This document shows, one piece after another, positions 37,480 to 49,980 of a stretch of DNA of 64,000 bases. Both the position numbers and the translations under genes were made by a program. Below the pieces are notes generated by a model. It had not been told where the DNA came from and searched no databases. It was given only the letters and a program-made list of their open reading frames with translations. Source of the stretch: Manihot esculenta. Lineage: Eukaryota > Streptophyta > Magnoliopsida > Malpighiales > Euphorbiaceae. The stretch is from assembly GCF_001659605.2 (NCBI RefSeq), contig NC_035164.2, forward strand, positions 2,451,586 through 2,515,585. Reading direction: 5' to 3'. The stretch's first letter is position 1. Every line of letters begins with the position of its first letter.

Positions 37480-38700
37480 TTGCTCCAATTGTATTTATTT
37501 ATACCTTCCAAATAAGTCTCCTGCAATTTTTAGGAGGGTTTTTTTCATTGAACTTAATTTTGAAGGTTGATGGCTCACATTTGAAGAGAACTTTCATCGA
37601 TATGACACTGCCTGCTCGAAACTGTACTGATGTATCCAGTAATTTCACGCTCTCTTAAATCGAACGGCATCTCCTTCTGCGCGATTGATTTTCTTTTGAG
37701 CTTTCCTATTTGTTCCTGAGAGCTTTCCTCCTCTGTTTTGGTGCATGCAGGGCTAGTTCTTTTAACTTTGGTTGTCTTTTGTCATTGGAAAACAGTGTTG
37801 GGTCTTCTGCTGCGTATTGTTTTGGTGGGTGTCGCTGCTCTGTCGTGTGATGGCAGTGGATGGTGCTCTAGCAGAATGGTGCATTGGGACAGGGTGTGTC
37901 GATTGGTTGGTTGGGTTGTGCTTATGAATTGTGGGTTGTGGTTGTGGTTGTGGGCTTTAGTTCATTGTGGGTTTTGTTGGTTCGTGCCTTCTAGGTTGTG
38001 GGCCTGAAGCCTGGGACGGGGTGTGGATTGTAATATGGATTTTGCTGGGTTGATGGTGTGTTTAGCTTCTTGGACTGCACTTAACCCTTTTTGTTTTTGT
38101 TCTTAGCCTGCTTAGCCATGCAAAATCCAATATATTGCCCATTCCCCAGTGTCCAAGGCCATCAAGGACTTCAATTTCTTTTGTAACCCAGTGGCTCAGT
38201 AACTCTTTGTATTTGGCTCAAATACCTACATAGTTTCATTTATAATGGACAAATTGTTTATTTAATGAAAAATCTCTTTGTATTGAATTCAACATTTATA
38301 TAGTTTCATTTATAATAGAAAAAATTTACTATTTAATTCTTATATTATAAAAAATTTATTAATTAATCATTTAATTTTTAAAAAATATATTAAAACATTT
38401 AAAATATTCTCCATATCAAAAAATTAAAAAAAAAAATTAAAAATACAACTGTAAAACTGAATAATAATTTTTTTTGAATAACATAAATTAAATAATAAAA
38501 CATTATAAAACGGCTAAATTAATAAAAAAATTAATTAATAAATTTTTAAACATATTAAAAATCATTTTAATATATATTTCAAATTGAGAGATTAATTAAT
38601 AAATATTTTTATAATATAAATACTATTTAATAAATTTTTTTATAATATAAAAATTAAATAATAAATTTTTTAATAATATAAAAATTAAATAATAAATTTT
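37480..38700. other. Unassigned GC-richer segment and AT-rich tail
   Basis: 37560-38200 stands out in an AT-rich region. It is GT-rich on the plus strand, with an 89-codon frame (37738-38007) of low complexity (Trp/Leu/Val/Gly-rich) that matches no family I know. It could be a decayed retroelement 3' end or an unannotated non-coding transcript. 38320-38710 is the AT-rich family also seen at 3430. Confidence 0.35.
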
Positions 38701-39145
38701 CTAAGAGAGACCTAATCACTAAGCACCAACACAATAACAAGAGTTATCCTACGCTACTGGAAAGTGACGGCCAATCTTACCAGGCGCAATCAAATATCCA
38801 TTTCACATTTGGAGATTTAAAAACTTATTTTCATCCCAAGGCTATCTGAGTTGAGCGAAAACATTATCAACATCATTTTTATACCACCATATGGCCATTC
38901 ACCTACTAATATAAAGCAAACTCTTGAATGAATTGCAAGGATATGGCACTACTCATACTAATTTAGCCTGCAGTTCTAAGAGAACAAAATGGAAAACATT
39001 AAAAGCAAAAAAGGAAAGGAAAAGCAAAAAAGGTTGAAATAGAAACACTCATATAATAAGACGAGAGGAGATACTACAACAAAAGTGAGACAAGCGTAAA
39101 AATCATTAGTTTGTCTCCATGGATCCAACTCTTCCCCTGCCATGA

Positions 39146-42100
39146 TCAGATTTTGAGTTGTTCCACCCTTTGTATTGTCTCATATTCTTTCAGCTTAGTA
39201 TCTATAGCTAGGCTCCAAGTTTCCTCCACTTGATCTGGTGATTTATTTGGTCCAGCAGCAGCAATAGCAGTTGGGTGATCTTCTTTCCTAATGTATAGAG
39301 GATCTTCCTTTTGAACACCCTGAGATCCTTCTTCCAGAACACATGCATGATCTTTTTCAACTGCCAGATGATCTTTCCGAGCAGCCAGATTATCTTTTTC
39401 AACAGCCAGGGATTCTTCTTTCCAAACAGCTGGATGAACCTTTTGAACATTCATAGGATCTTCTTTTCGAATTGGAGGTGGAGCAGCATATGCTAGTGAA
39501 GTTTGCCTAATGGTAACAGGAGGAGGTTGTTGAGGTAGCCCTTGCATCACCTGAGGAGAGAATGATGGTGATTGGCGTTGAGGTGCAGCGAAAACAGGCA
39601 CTACACTTCTTATTCTAACTGGTTGAGCCATGCCATGACAATGTGGCCCAAATTGTCGGATAGGGACATAAGGAGCCGCTCCTGCTGCAGGAAATTTCTG
39701 ATGATGAGTTGCCCAAAGTTCTGGAACAGGTGATTGTCGTGGAGAGACAGTTCTATCGTTTGTTGTGGCTGATGTGGGTCTGGGGGGAACAGGTCTGTCA
39801 ATTGCTGCAGTTGAAGTAGGTCTATTTCGAGGAGTTGTCTTATGGCAAATTAAGGGAAGGATTTTAGATGAGGTAGCATGGGCAGGTAGTGGACTAGTTG
39901 GCCGTGGGTTCTGAATTTGAAACTTTTTTGAAAATGGTATTGGGGAGTTGCCAGAGTTTATCATCGCTATCTTTTCCTTCAGACGGTAATTCAATAAGGC
40001 ACGTGCTATTGTGATTTGTTCTATCTCATCAATGTTCTCTGGTTCAGATGAAGAACTTGCATCTTCCTTTGCCACTGGCCATAAAGAACACACACATTTA
40101 CACTTTAACCATAAGTGGCATTAACAGAGATGCAATGCTAACAACTCAGAGACAAGTTTACCAACATTTATGGCTTGGCATAGAGTGCCAAAGGCAGGAC
40201 AAGTCACTATTTATTTCCAGAAGACAATCTTCCTCCGGATATACTAACATATGCATATTAAATAAAATAAGGAAAAATCATCTAAAATATTTGAACAGAA
40301 GGTTGCTTGTGAAGAATTTTCAAAATTATAATTCAGGGCACCAAGGCAGGGCAATGTTACATGCATGTCCAAGTCAGATGGAACTCTCATTGGTGGCATT
40401 TCCTTTCTTTTCTTATTGTGAAATATTAAATCTTTCTTAGGACATCAATAAAGGTTTGTTGAACATCCTCCAATTGGAGAAGATATCGCTACTTAATATC
40501 TATTTATATACATACATACAAAATGAAAATTTTGACAGGGACTTACATTGCTTTAAAGATGACCAAGCTGCCATTGCTGCATTCTTCTCAGCTTGTTTCT
40601 TATTCTTGGCAGGTTCTCCGGTGAATGTAATTCCAGCCAACTCGACTGTCCCTGTAAAAACAGGCTGATGCCCCAGGCCTGACCTGAATGTTGTATACTG
40701 TGGCAATGGAGCGCCAACTCTTTGGGCAATTTCCTGCAGAAGGTTCTTGTATACACCAGTTTCATCCTGACAACAGAAACCTAACATCAAGAAGATCACA
40801 AAACTAACGAGCCAGGAATAATGGACAATCTTCATGCTGAGCTTGAAGGCTGAAAATAACACAAGATTCAAAAGGAACAGCCCAAAGATATAACATACTA
40901 ATATAACATCACAGCTAAACCTTCATAAAGATACTTGTACTAGCAAGCATACAGAAAAAAGCCACTAAATGGGCACAATCATAAAATGCTATGCGATGCA
41001 AGTTACATAAATTTATGCAAGTCTAAATTGATGAAAGATGAGCAAGCATGTTTGTGAGATGAAGTACAAAACAGAGGAACACCACATATGTTTCATTATT
41101 TTTCAGATAAGTTAAGGCAGACATACCAGCTGTCATTACCAAAATAAAGTTAGAAGTTCATTTCAACTGCACTAAGAACCTACAGTCCTATCAGTTCTGG
41201 TTACTGACAGCCTTGAGCCTTCAGAGAAAACCATCCACTGTTTAGGAATCAAAATTATGTATGAGAAGTCCTAAATAAATTTTCAATCTCTAAATTCAGC
41301 TAATCTGGCCTACTTGGGCAGTTAGCTACATGGCTACAAATATTCCCCCTTTTCCCATGTCATTATGGTTAGGTTTGAAGTTCTTAAGCCCCTGTGATAC
41401 TGAATCTTAATTGCAATTGAGATTATAATATATGAAAACTTCTACAATTAAAAAGTATAGCTCTTTGGTTAAATGCCCATCTTATGTGAATGTCATATTG
41501 AGCTCACTAATCAGAAGGATTCTTTGAATCACTGTTGTCAAATGGTTCATAAACACTAGTTAACTTCAGTTCACCTTGCATGGTTGAATTCATCCTTCTA
41601 ACCTTTTAATTTACCATATTACTTCCTCATAAATAATAACTAGCAAAATAAAAGGTTGACAGGATTGTAAGAGAATAATTATTTTAAAAAGGAAGTTGTC
41701 AAATTAAACATGTAAAAAGCAGGGAAAATCCCTAAAACTTTGAGACTGCAAACAAGCAGGAAAATGAAGTCGTGGGAGGATTGTGCTATTTGAGAAAACA
41801 ATAGATGTAGCATGTCCAAGAAGATCTGTGCCGCAGTCTTTGACAAATAATAAAATTGGCGATGCAAGAGGCGTAAGTTAGGCACTTGAAGGTATTACTA
41901 TCTTGGTGCATGATAATCTAATATTCCTACCCCCATGATTTAATTGAAAGATTTAACTTATTTGATCATCCAGCCAATAAACAATAAACCCCTTAATTCA
42001 TGAATCAAGACATCTAGATTCCCTGTTCAAGCATCTATATCAGGGAAACAACATCGTAATAAAGCTGTTAATATATTTATGACAATATAATTTCTAGCTA

Positions 42101-43267
42101 AATCTTTATCCAGTATAAGATCTTGTATCAGATACCAAATTCAAATGAGGGAAAACAATTTTAAAATTTTTTTATTCTTTCCCTGCGTTCCGTTTTCTTG
42201 GTAACCAATCAGGCTCTACCAGAAAAGGAAAAGGACCAAAAACCCACATTCTTGAAGTGACCAAACTAACCCCTAACCCCTAACCCTATCAGCGAGCAAA
42301 TCAATTTCATCACCCAAGAAAACAACGCAAGTAAGGCTGTTTTCCAGGTATATAGACAAACTGAAACTACTACATCGTAGAAACTTCCTCAGTTCCCACA
42401 GTTTTCTATAAATTATTATATATGAAAGACATTCAATTTATTGTTAAAGGTCAAAGAAAATGAAAATCACACGGCGCTTTGCGAAAAGGAACTGAGGGCA
42501 TTCCGGTCATTTCGGCCTCAAGACAACCTCGTCCACACGATTATAAAAAAAACCGGCCGGCGATCATCAATGAGCCGCGTACGCAAGATAAGCCGTTGGT
42601 TCTCCTTGACTCCTTCAGGCACGATAGCCGAAATAAATTAAAGCCGGCGTTAATAAAAGCTCAGTATAGCACACAAGGCACGGCAAGAACAGGAGAAGAG
42701 ACCACAAACGAGGGCATTTTCGTCAAGTCCATAACGGACTCGCCGGGGCATTGATGGGTGCTGCAGCAACACGCTAACCAAGCCCAGAAAAAAAAAAGAA
42801 AGAAAAATTAAAAGTTATCTGGGAAAATAGTAACGCTCCCGGCGCACGTTAGCAAAAAATCCATTTCGCAGTCAAGCTTAGAAGAAGAAGAAGAAGAAGA
42901 AGAAGAAGAAGAAGAATCAAATGGAAAAGAACAATGATATGCATCAATAAAAGAAAAAAAAATTCCAAAAAATTATTGAACAATTTAGTGAAAAGAAGAA
43001 AAGCGAGTGTATCTTGCTTACGAGAATGCGAGCGGCGAGGGAATGAGAGGGGCCACGGTTGGAGAGGGAGTTGAGGGCGACTTCAGCAGCTGAGTGCTCA
43101 GCCTGGCGGAGAGTTGAGCAATAGTGGGGGCTCTCGAAGATCTCACCGTTGAAGTTAACAGCAGCTTTAAATCTAGGGGCGTGGTCAGGGCCTTCCCTTA
43201 TGCAGGTATACGACGGAAGATTGAAGCAGCTCCTCTGGGCCAGCTCCTGCAGCTGGTTCTTGTACAT
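39146..43267 (-). CDS. DRB2: Double-stranded RNA-binding protein, DRB2-like
   Basis: DRB2-group proteins bind dsRNA and take part in microRNA biogenesis and in selecting translational repression (Arabidopsis knowledge). Three coding exons join in phase: 43267-43022, 40766-40547 and 40074-39146, giving 464 residues (about 434 in Arabidopsis). dsRBD1 is residues 1-70 (MYKNQLQELAQRSCFNLPSY; AEHSAAEVAL). dsRBD2 is about 87-155 (VYKNLLQEIAQRVGAPLPQY; FTGEPAKNKKQAEKNAAMAA). The rest is a Pro/Ser-rich tail with the conserved pieces YVPIRQF and MAQPVRIRSVVPVF, ending QRVEQLKI like other DRB2 tails. Exon 2 ends CAA T/GTAAGT and exon 3 begins TG GCA, restoring Q-L-A-K-E. Introns are long: 43021-40767 and 40546-40075. 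The first ATG begins the family N terminus exactly. A repeat tract at residues 357-424 is unusual. Confidence 0.94.
39269..39472 (-). repeat. Charged short-repeat tract in the DRB2-like tail
   Basis: Residues about 357-424 consist of roughly eight to nine imperfect 7-8 residue units such as IRKEDPMN, WKEESLAV, RKDHLAV, EKDHACV and VQKEDPLY. At DNA level these are 21-24 bp repeats that keep the frame. I do not recall such a tract in other DRB2 proteins, so it probably arose by slippage in this lineage. Confidence 0.75.
42262..42292. repeat. Telomere-like CCCTAA repeats in DRB2 intron 1
   Basis: AACCCCTAACCCCTAACCCT is a short run of telobox-like units. In plants such motifs often sit near promoters of growth-related genes; here the run is about 1 kb inside intron 1. 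Confidence 0.7.
42465..42780. other. GC-rich island within DRB2 intron 1
   Basis: About 300 bp with many CpG sites (CGGCGCTTTGCG, AACCGGCCGGCGATC) contrasts with the AT-rich intron around it. An open frame of 91 codons on the plus strand matches nothing I know. On the minus strand it lies just inside the gene and could be an alternative promoter or leader. Confidence 0.35.
42881..42917. repeat. (GAA)n microsatellite
   Basis: About 12 GAA units lie in DRB2 intron 1, about 100 bp from exon 1. On the transcribed strand this is a TTC repeat. Confidence 0.95.
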
Positions 43268-43490
43268 CTCGGCCTGTCTATCTCTCTATCTTGTTGAATT
43301 TCCGTCACTTGCTTTCCTTCTCTGTGTTTGTTTCGTTTATTTGAGGTGGAGGGAAAGAGAATTGAGGGATCAGGACGGAGGTGGAAAGGAATGCTCCGGC
43401 CAGATCAAGGGTTTTAGGGTTTTGTTTTGGGGATTTGAGAGAGGATGAAGAAGAAGGAGCAGAGCAGATGGAAGAGAGAGAGGAGAAATG
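43268..43490 (-). promoter_or_regulatory. DRB2-like 5' leader region
   Basis: The minus strand upstream of the start codon is CT-rich (TCTCTCTCTTCCATCTGCTC near 43460-43485). That is typical of a plant leader. No clear TATA box was found. Confidence 0.45.
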
Positions 43491-45239
43491 AGTAATTTCA
43501 GTGAGTGGAGAAGTTCTTTTAGTTCTATTTTTTTAATTAAAATATTTGGGATTTATTAATGCTTTAGTTTTTTTTGAGTCAACTGAACGTTAGGCTGCAT
43601 GGATGTGATCTTTAATGAGAATTTCCTTTTTTTTTTTTTTATAAGAATTTTCTAATATATATTTATTGTGAATGTAGAAAATTTAACGATGATGTGAATC
43701 AAATCGTTGCTGAGGTATTTGAAATTTATTTTTATAAAAATTTAATTATATTTAATTTAATTTTTAAATAAATTAAATTTAAATTTTATAGTATTCTACT
43801 TATTAAAATTTGTGAGCAGTCTAAACCTACATATAATTTCATAAGTGAAACTTAAAGCTATATATAGAGTTTAATTATACTTTTAAAGTTATATATATTT
43901 AAATTATTAAGATTTAAAAATTTATCTTTATAAATTTATGTGTTAATTTATAAATATATTTATTTAATTAAAATTATTTTAATTTTAAATTTATTAATTT
44001 TAAATTAAAAATCATACTCGTCAACTATATAATATTAAACTCGATAAAAACTCGACTCTTTTAATTTTATTTGCTAAACGAACAAAACTTAAATTTTTTA
44101 ATATTCGACTTATTTTGAAATTTGAGTTTCTTAATACTCGACTCGAATTTCTTAATACTCACTCGAATTTCTTAATATTCGACTACTGTTCGAAATGATT
44201 AAAATTTAATTTCGGTTTAAATTTAAAAAAATTTTAACGAATCAAATTTAAACTCTTTAAAATTCGACTCAACTTGATCCGTTTATATATTTATTTAAAA
44301 ATTAAAAAGAAAAATCGATTTTTAAATAAATATCAAAAATCTGCGTAATTAATTAAATAAATTTTGGTCTAAAGAGGTCTATAAATTTCTTAAATGAGAT
44401 ATTTAAATACAACAAAAAAAAATACTTTTTACATTATTATTATATTACTTTCATTTATAAATATAAAATTATTTTATTTTATAAAATTTGTTCCATAATT
44501 ATATTTTTATTTTAACTATCTCAAAATATTGAAATTTTTATTTTTTATATCATAATTAATATATAAATTCACTTCAATAAAAATAATGATTTAAAATAAC
44601 AAAAATAGGAGTATATGGTAATTTAGAAGGTTTTTAATAATAAGAATGTGGGCATTAATTAATAATTAAGTTTTTATGATTAATGAAGAATGGTGTCAAA
44701 TCAAAAGGAAAGAGGAGAGAAAGGTGGCAAGCACCGATGGTAAGGCCTTACAAAGCTTTTAAAACTTTATTAATTAGGAAACGCGTTTGGGGACCCAAAG
44801 TGCCATTCCCTATTCAATTTTTTCATCACATCTACCTCCAAATTCAATCCCCACCACCCTTTTTTTTATTATTTTTTCTCACTTTTTTATTCTTATCTTA
44901 TCTATTTTCAATATTAATTGCATAAAAATTAAATTTTAGAGAGACTTATGATTTCATCCTAAGTATTGCTGTTATCACAATTATCTTGAATTTAAAAAGA
45001 CAATTCATTAAAATATCAAATTTACCTGTAATTTATATAATAAAATTAAAAATATTCTTTTTAAATAAAAATTAAAAATTAAATCTCAAATTTTATTCAA
45101 ATACATTTATTATGAGACTAAATTTATAAGTATTTAAAAATATTAAATTTAATTCTTTTCATTTAAATTTATTTTATAATTATTATTAAAAAATAAATAA
45201 AATTATTATTTATTAAAAATTAAAAAATTTATTAATTAG

Positions 45240-45565
45240 AGGTAAACAATATTCGATTAAAATTAAAAAAATTGACTGAAGTTAATTAATTTAAAATTTT
45301 AATTTTATTTATTTCAGTTTAATTCAATTTTTAATTTTAAAAATTTTAATTATTTCAATTTAATTTTTATAAATTAGCTGTATTATATTTGATAATATAG
45401 AATTTAAACTATAATCAATATTGAAATATTTTAATTAAATTTTAAAATATTAAAAATAATATGTAAAAATAAAAATTTATTAAAAAATCTAATTAATTAA
45501 ATCAAATTGAATTAAATTAAATAAGACTAATTCGATTTGATTTAATTTTAAATCGAATCGAGATT
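45240..45565. repeat. Dispersed CGAATCGGTT-type repeat, copy 6 (decayed)
   Basis: It starts AATATTCGATTAAAATTAAA and ends TTTAAATCGAATCGAG, in copy-1 orientation. It shares the ATATAGAATTTAAACTATAA-like centre. Confidence 0.5.
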
Positions 45566-46329
45566 CTACTATTAATTAATTTTTTAAAATAATTAAACAT
45601 TAAAATTGTAAATGAAATATATATATAATGAAACTTGACTTGAATTCTGATCCCTGCACTGTGAGACAGACTCGATGACTGAATTATTGACCAAAAAATA
45701 TAAATTTTAATATGAATTAAATGATAAAATTCCACAATTTTTTATTTAAATGTATTAGGGTATTTTAAAATTATAAAATTTTAAATTTATATTAACAAAT
45801 TAAATGATGAAATAATTCTGCTTGTCAATATTCATACATCATTCATGCATGTCATTCAATTAGTTTATCTATTTATCTAACTATTTTTTTTAAATAATGC
45901 AAATAAATAACTAATTAGATTAATATAAATAATAAATTAAGTAAAAAATTACGATATAATTCTTCTACTATAAAAAAATTTATTAATTAATTTTTCAATT
46001 TAAAAAAAATTATAATATTTTTAAAATTTATTAATTAATCTTTTTAATAATTTTATCCATTAAATATTTAAAAAAAAAATTAAAAAATACCCTTTAATAA
46101 TTTTAACCATTAAATATTTTAGAAAAATTTAAAATGATATCAATATAAAAAATTGATTAGTAGATATTTTTTATAAAATTAAAAAATCAATGAATAAGTT
46201 TTATTATATTATAAAAATTAAATAGTAAAAAATTTAACCATTAAAAATAATAAAATGTCTAATTAGTAAATTTTTAAAATTTTATAAATATTTAAGTGTA
46301 TTTTTTAAAATCAATACCGTAAGAATAAA

Positions 46330-46675
46330 TATTTATTTGGTATTTTAAAACCGAATTGAATAAATTAAAAATTAAAAATTTAATATTTTTAAAAATCTTC
46401 AATAAAAATTTATTTAAATCAAATCGATTTGATTTAATTCAATTTGATTCGGTTTAATTTATTCCATTAAACTTTTTAATAGATTTTTTTTATTTTTTAT
46501 AAATTATTTTAAGTGTTTTAAAATTTAATTAAAGTTTAATCTCTATATTATAAAAAATAATATATTATTATTTACTAATCAGTTCACTTTAATTTTATTA
46601 AAAATAAATTAAAATTTTAAATTAATTTTATTTAATTAATTTTTTAATTTAAATCGAATACAGCTCATCACTATT
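46330..46675. repeat. Dispersed CGAATCGGTT-type repeat, copy 7 (decayed)
   Basis: It starts AAACCGAATTGAATAAATTA and ends AATCGAATACAGCTCATCAC, in copy-3 orientation. Confidence 0.5.
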
Positions 46676-47639
46676 ATTAAATTTTTTCGTACAAAATTAT
46701 ATAGTAGCCCACAATAATCATATATATAAATTGAAGTTTGACAACAGCCTGAGAATAATTTTATAAGTAGTCCTCATCACCAACCACTATGGAAATGAAT
46801 TGAAAAATGAAGTTGCCTAACAACTTATCTAATACCAAAAGTCTAAGCTTGTTATTATGTATAAGCTAAAACAATGTTTTTCTTAGATATAAATTAAGTT
46901 TTATTTTAAAAATAATAAATTATTTTTTAAATTACAAAATTTTAATTTTAAATATTATTACAATAAAATAAAAAAAAATAGTAATGAAGGGAGTAAAATT
47001 ATTTTCTTCATCTTGTTACCAAATCAAAATAAAGACAAAATTTTAAATAATAATATTTTTTAATTAATGTAAAAATATTAAAATATACACATTTTTAATT
47101 TTTTTGACAAATAAGGAAATATTTTTAAAAAATAACTGTATTTTTTTAATTAAATATTTAAAATTTTACTAAATTGAAAATCAGTATCACAGAAAATACT
47201 TAAATTATTTGCAGAGTAATAAAAATATGTAGCCTAGTGTATGTGGACTCTACAACATTAATTACTATGCTATTAAATGGAACTTCAATGCTGGATAACC
47301 ATTCCCAACCTTCCCCAAATAAATATATATATATATATATTTAAAATTTAAAAATAAAATAATTTAATATTCTCCCCACCCCATAATTTTTATTAATTTT
47401 TTTATTATCCTGAAATTATTCTCCCCTCTCCTTTTATAGACTATAATAATATACAAATTAATTATTATAATTCTATTTAATATTATAAAATATTTTTTAA
47501 TATTTAATAAAATCTCAAATTCCTAAAGTTAAATTCCTAAAATTATAGAATTTTTTCAAAAATTTTTAAATTTGCAAATTCAATCGTTAAATTTGACAGC
47601 CAACTCAAAAAAACAATTCAGGCCCATCAAAGCTCGTCC

Positions 47640-47870
47640 ATGAGTCCCACAAGCCATGTAACTGCCAGCCATTGATTTTCTTAATTCACGACTCATGAGC
47701 ACGATAGAGAACGAGCCATGTAACTGCCAGCCATTGATTTTCTTAACACAATAGAGAACGAGCCATGTAACTGCCAGCCATGAGATGACGCATGCGCATG
47801 ACCCTTGACCTAGTAATAACACAACACACAACTCATCATTGATTTTCTTAATTCACGACTCACGAGCACC
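47640..47870. repeat. Irregular tandem repeat, about 45-55 bp unit
   Basis: GAGCCATGTAACTGCCAGCC occurs at about 47702 and 47760 and as AAGCCATGTAACTGCCAGCC at about 47652. ATTGATTTTCTTAATTCACG and CACGACTCATGAGCAC pieces are interspersed and repeat again near 47837-47868. Confidence 0.8.
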
Positions 47871-48260
47871 AATTTATTTGGCTTTTTTTTTTATTTGTTG
47901 AATTGAGGTTACGCTGTAGGTGAGGATGGTATAAGTTTAGGGATTTATTGAAGGATAATATGAGTTTAGGGGTTTATGGAAGGAAGATAGATTTAGGGAT
48001 TTGTTTATTTAATTTTAGGGGTTTGCTAATTGAATGTTAAATTAGGGGGTTTTAGGTGAGTTATAATATTTAGTTAACCATTTAATTTTGGTTATATAAA
48101 GCTAATGACATAAAATGAAAAATTTACATAGATATAATACCGTGATTTTAGTTTAAATTAACTTTAAAATTTGACTATAATTATAAAAAAATTTTAAAAA
48201 TAAATTTTATTTCTTTTAACAATACATAATATATATTACATTTCGAATAAAGATTTAATA

Positions 48261-48261
<1 letters not shown>

Positions 48262-48320
<59 letters not shown>
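48262..48320. repeat. (TA)n microsatellite
   Basis: About 28 TA units lie at the 3' side of the minus-strand LINE remnant. Confidence 0.95.
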
Positions 48321-48324
<4 letters not shown>

Positions 48325-48339
48325 AAACTACTTATTGTA

Positions 48340-49140
48340 TTAATAAAATTTCATTACATAAAAAGTGATATTACTCAAAACAGAGAGACAATTATATCTG
48401 ATAAATTCTCTAACTAAAATATGAACAGTTAGACTAGCATTACGGTGAATCCATCTAATAGAAATATCAATTCTAGAGTCTAATAAAGATTTACTGTCAT
48501 TCAAAATCAAACCACTGCATAAAATAATTTTACAAAGATATTTCTTTTTCTTTTTCATCTCCCGAGTATAAATCATTAAAGTCTCCTGAACAAAGTCACG
48601 GAATAGAGTTTCTACGATATAAAATTCGAATAAAGTTTCAAGACTGACGTCGTCGTTGTAATTCCGAAAACTCATAATAACTAGTAAACCTCCATTTAAT
48701 ATTATCTTCCAAAACAACCGAATTAATAAAATTTGAAGAAAAGTCAACCACAGAAACAGACTCATGATTCTTTTACATTAACGAAAGACTTTCTCACAAT
48801 TCTTGTCTATTAACTGGGAAGCAACCATCAAAATGTAAAAAATTACGAAAAAATTCCATACGAGAACTAAGAGTTTTTATTTCCATAATAAATAAAATGT
48901 CCGGCTTGTAACTAGAAACCAAATCCTTCAATGCAATAACTGTCTAAGGATTGCCGCCATAAATCTGCCAAAGAGGTCTGCATATTCTGAAAATTGATTG
49001 GATTGTATGTGAGAAACATCCCCACCATACAGAAATCATAAGTGATGATCGAAATATCTCTGAAACTCTTAATAGGAACAATAACGTCTTCTTTTTTGTC
49101 AATAGTCAATTGACGCAGATCGTCTTCTATGGAGAAGGGA
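48340..49140 (-). pseudogene. Internally deleted LINE (L1-type): ORF1 start, endonuclease start and RNase H end fused
   Basis: On the minus strand, 49130-48912 encodes an ORF1-like N terminus (DUF4283 type: CMVGMFLTYNPINFQNM, ADLWR), with the expected start codon changed to ATA. Next, 48900-48700 reads as the start of the apurinic-type endonuclease (LVSSYKPDILFIMEIKT), with stops. Then 48660-48340 reads as the C-terminal RNase H-like region (LILNDSKSLLDS ... SIRWIHRNASLTVHILV). The whole reverse transcriptase and most of ORF1 are missing, so large internal deletions have fused the ends. Assignments are by family resemblance. Confidence 0.7.
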
Positions 49141-49980
49141 AAAGAAAAAGTTATGTTTAAAAAAGATAAAAATACGAGAGTATCGAGTTACAAAGGGACC
49201 ACAGGGGAAAATTTTATATATATATATATATATAAATAAAGGTTTAACAGAGATCCTAATTGAAATAAAGAACAGAAAAAGAAAAATTAGAACAAATCAA
49301 ACCAAACACTCAACTGAACTACACTCAACTGAACCAATCAAAAATTAAAACAACAAACATTGTAGATTCCGAAGCCATCGCTTCATAGACTTCATTAGAA
49401 ATCGAGGATACCGCTACCGCACTAATGAAGCCACCAATCAAACCTCACTTCCTCCCTTGTCGCCACCAATCCACCACTGCAAATGACTTTGGATTTAGAG
49501 CTGAAAAGAAGCACAAGCAAATAGAACCAAATTGAAGAGGCCATCGAAAAAATGGCCACCCCACTAGCTACAAGAGAAAAGGACGTGATAGAGCTTAGCC
49601 AATCATGGCATACGGGAGTAGTACTCACCGGATGTAGTGATGCGATCTCCATATGCCACATCAATGCAATACAGCATTCTTCTCGACAAATGATCAGAAT
49701 CCAGAATCCAGAATCCAGAATCCCTCAACATATAAGTCCGAATCTGAAGGAAAAAGGAAGAACTAAGGAAAATAACAAAAGACAAAAGAAAAACTAAAAG
49801 AAGCTGGTCCGACAATAAAAGAGAACCATGGCCAAAAGCTTCTTAAAAGAAAATAAAACCAAATAAATCTTTCCTCTGCCAAAAAATAGAAGAAGATATA
49901 CTGAACACAAAGAAAGAATCTGCAAATAAAATTTTCCAGACGAGCATAAAAACGATGATAGAGGAGCAAAACCTTACAAA
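49141..49980. other. Flank of the LINE remnant
   Basis: Moderate GC, no recognised gene. It may be the 5' untranslated part of the LINE. A 7-bp tandem repeat (CAGAATC, four units) is at about 49694-49723 and an AT run at 49209-49234. Confidence 0.35.

Larger units (their letters stand above)
43500..47575. other. AT-rich intergenic region
   Basis: No gene was recognised. 44100-44190 has short tandem GAATTTCTTAATACTCGACTC units. 45240-45565 and 46330-46675 are decayed copies of the CGAATCGGTT-type repeat in opposite orientations. 45940-46300 belongs to the AT-rich family of 3430. A TA run lies at about 47322-47340. Confidence 0.5.

Noticed and set aside
37738..38007. An 89-codon Trp/Leu/Val-rich frame that might be a membrane protein.
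   Set aside because: Low-complexity GT-rich DNA explains the composition; no start context, introns or similarity.
42441..42754. Plus-strand frames of 66 and 91 codons in DRB2 intron 1.
   Set aside because: No family resemblance and no splice context; GC-rich DNA gives long frames by chance.
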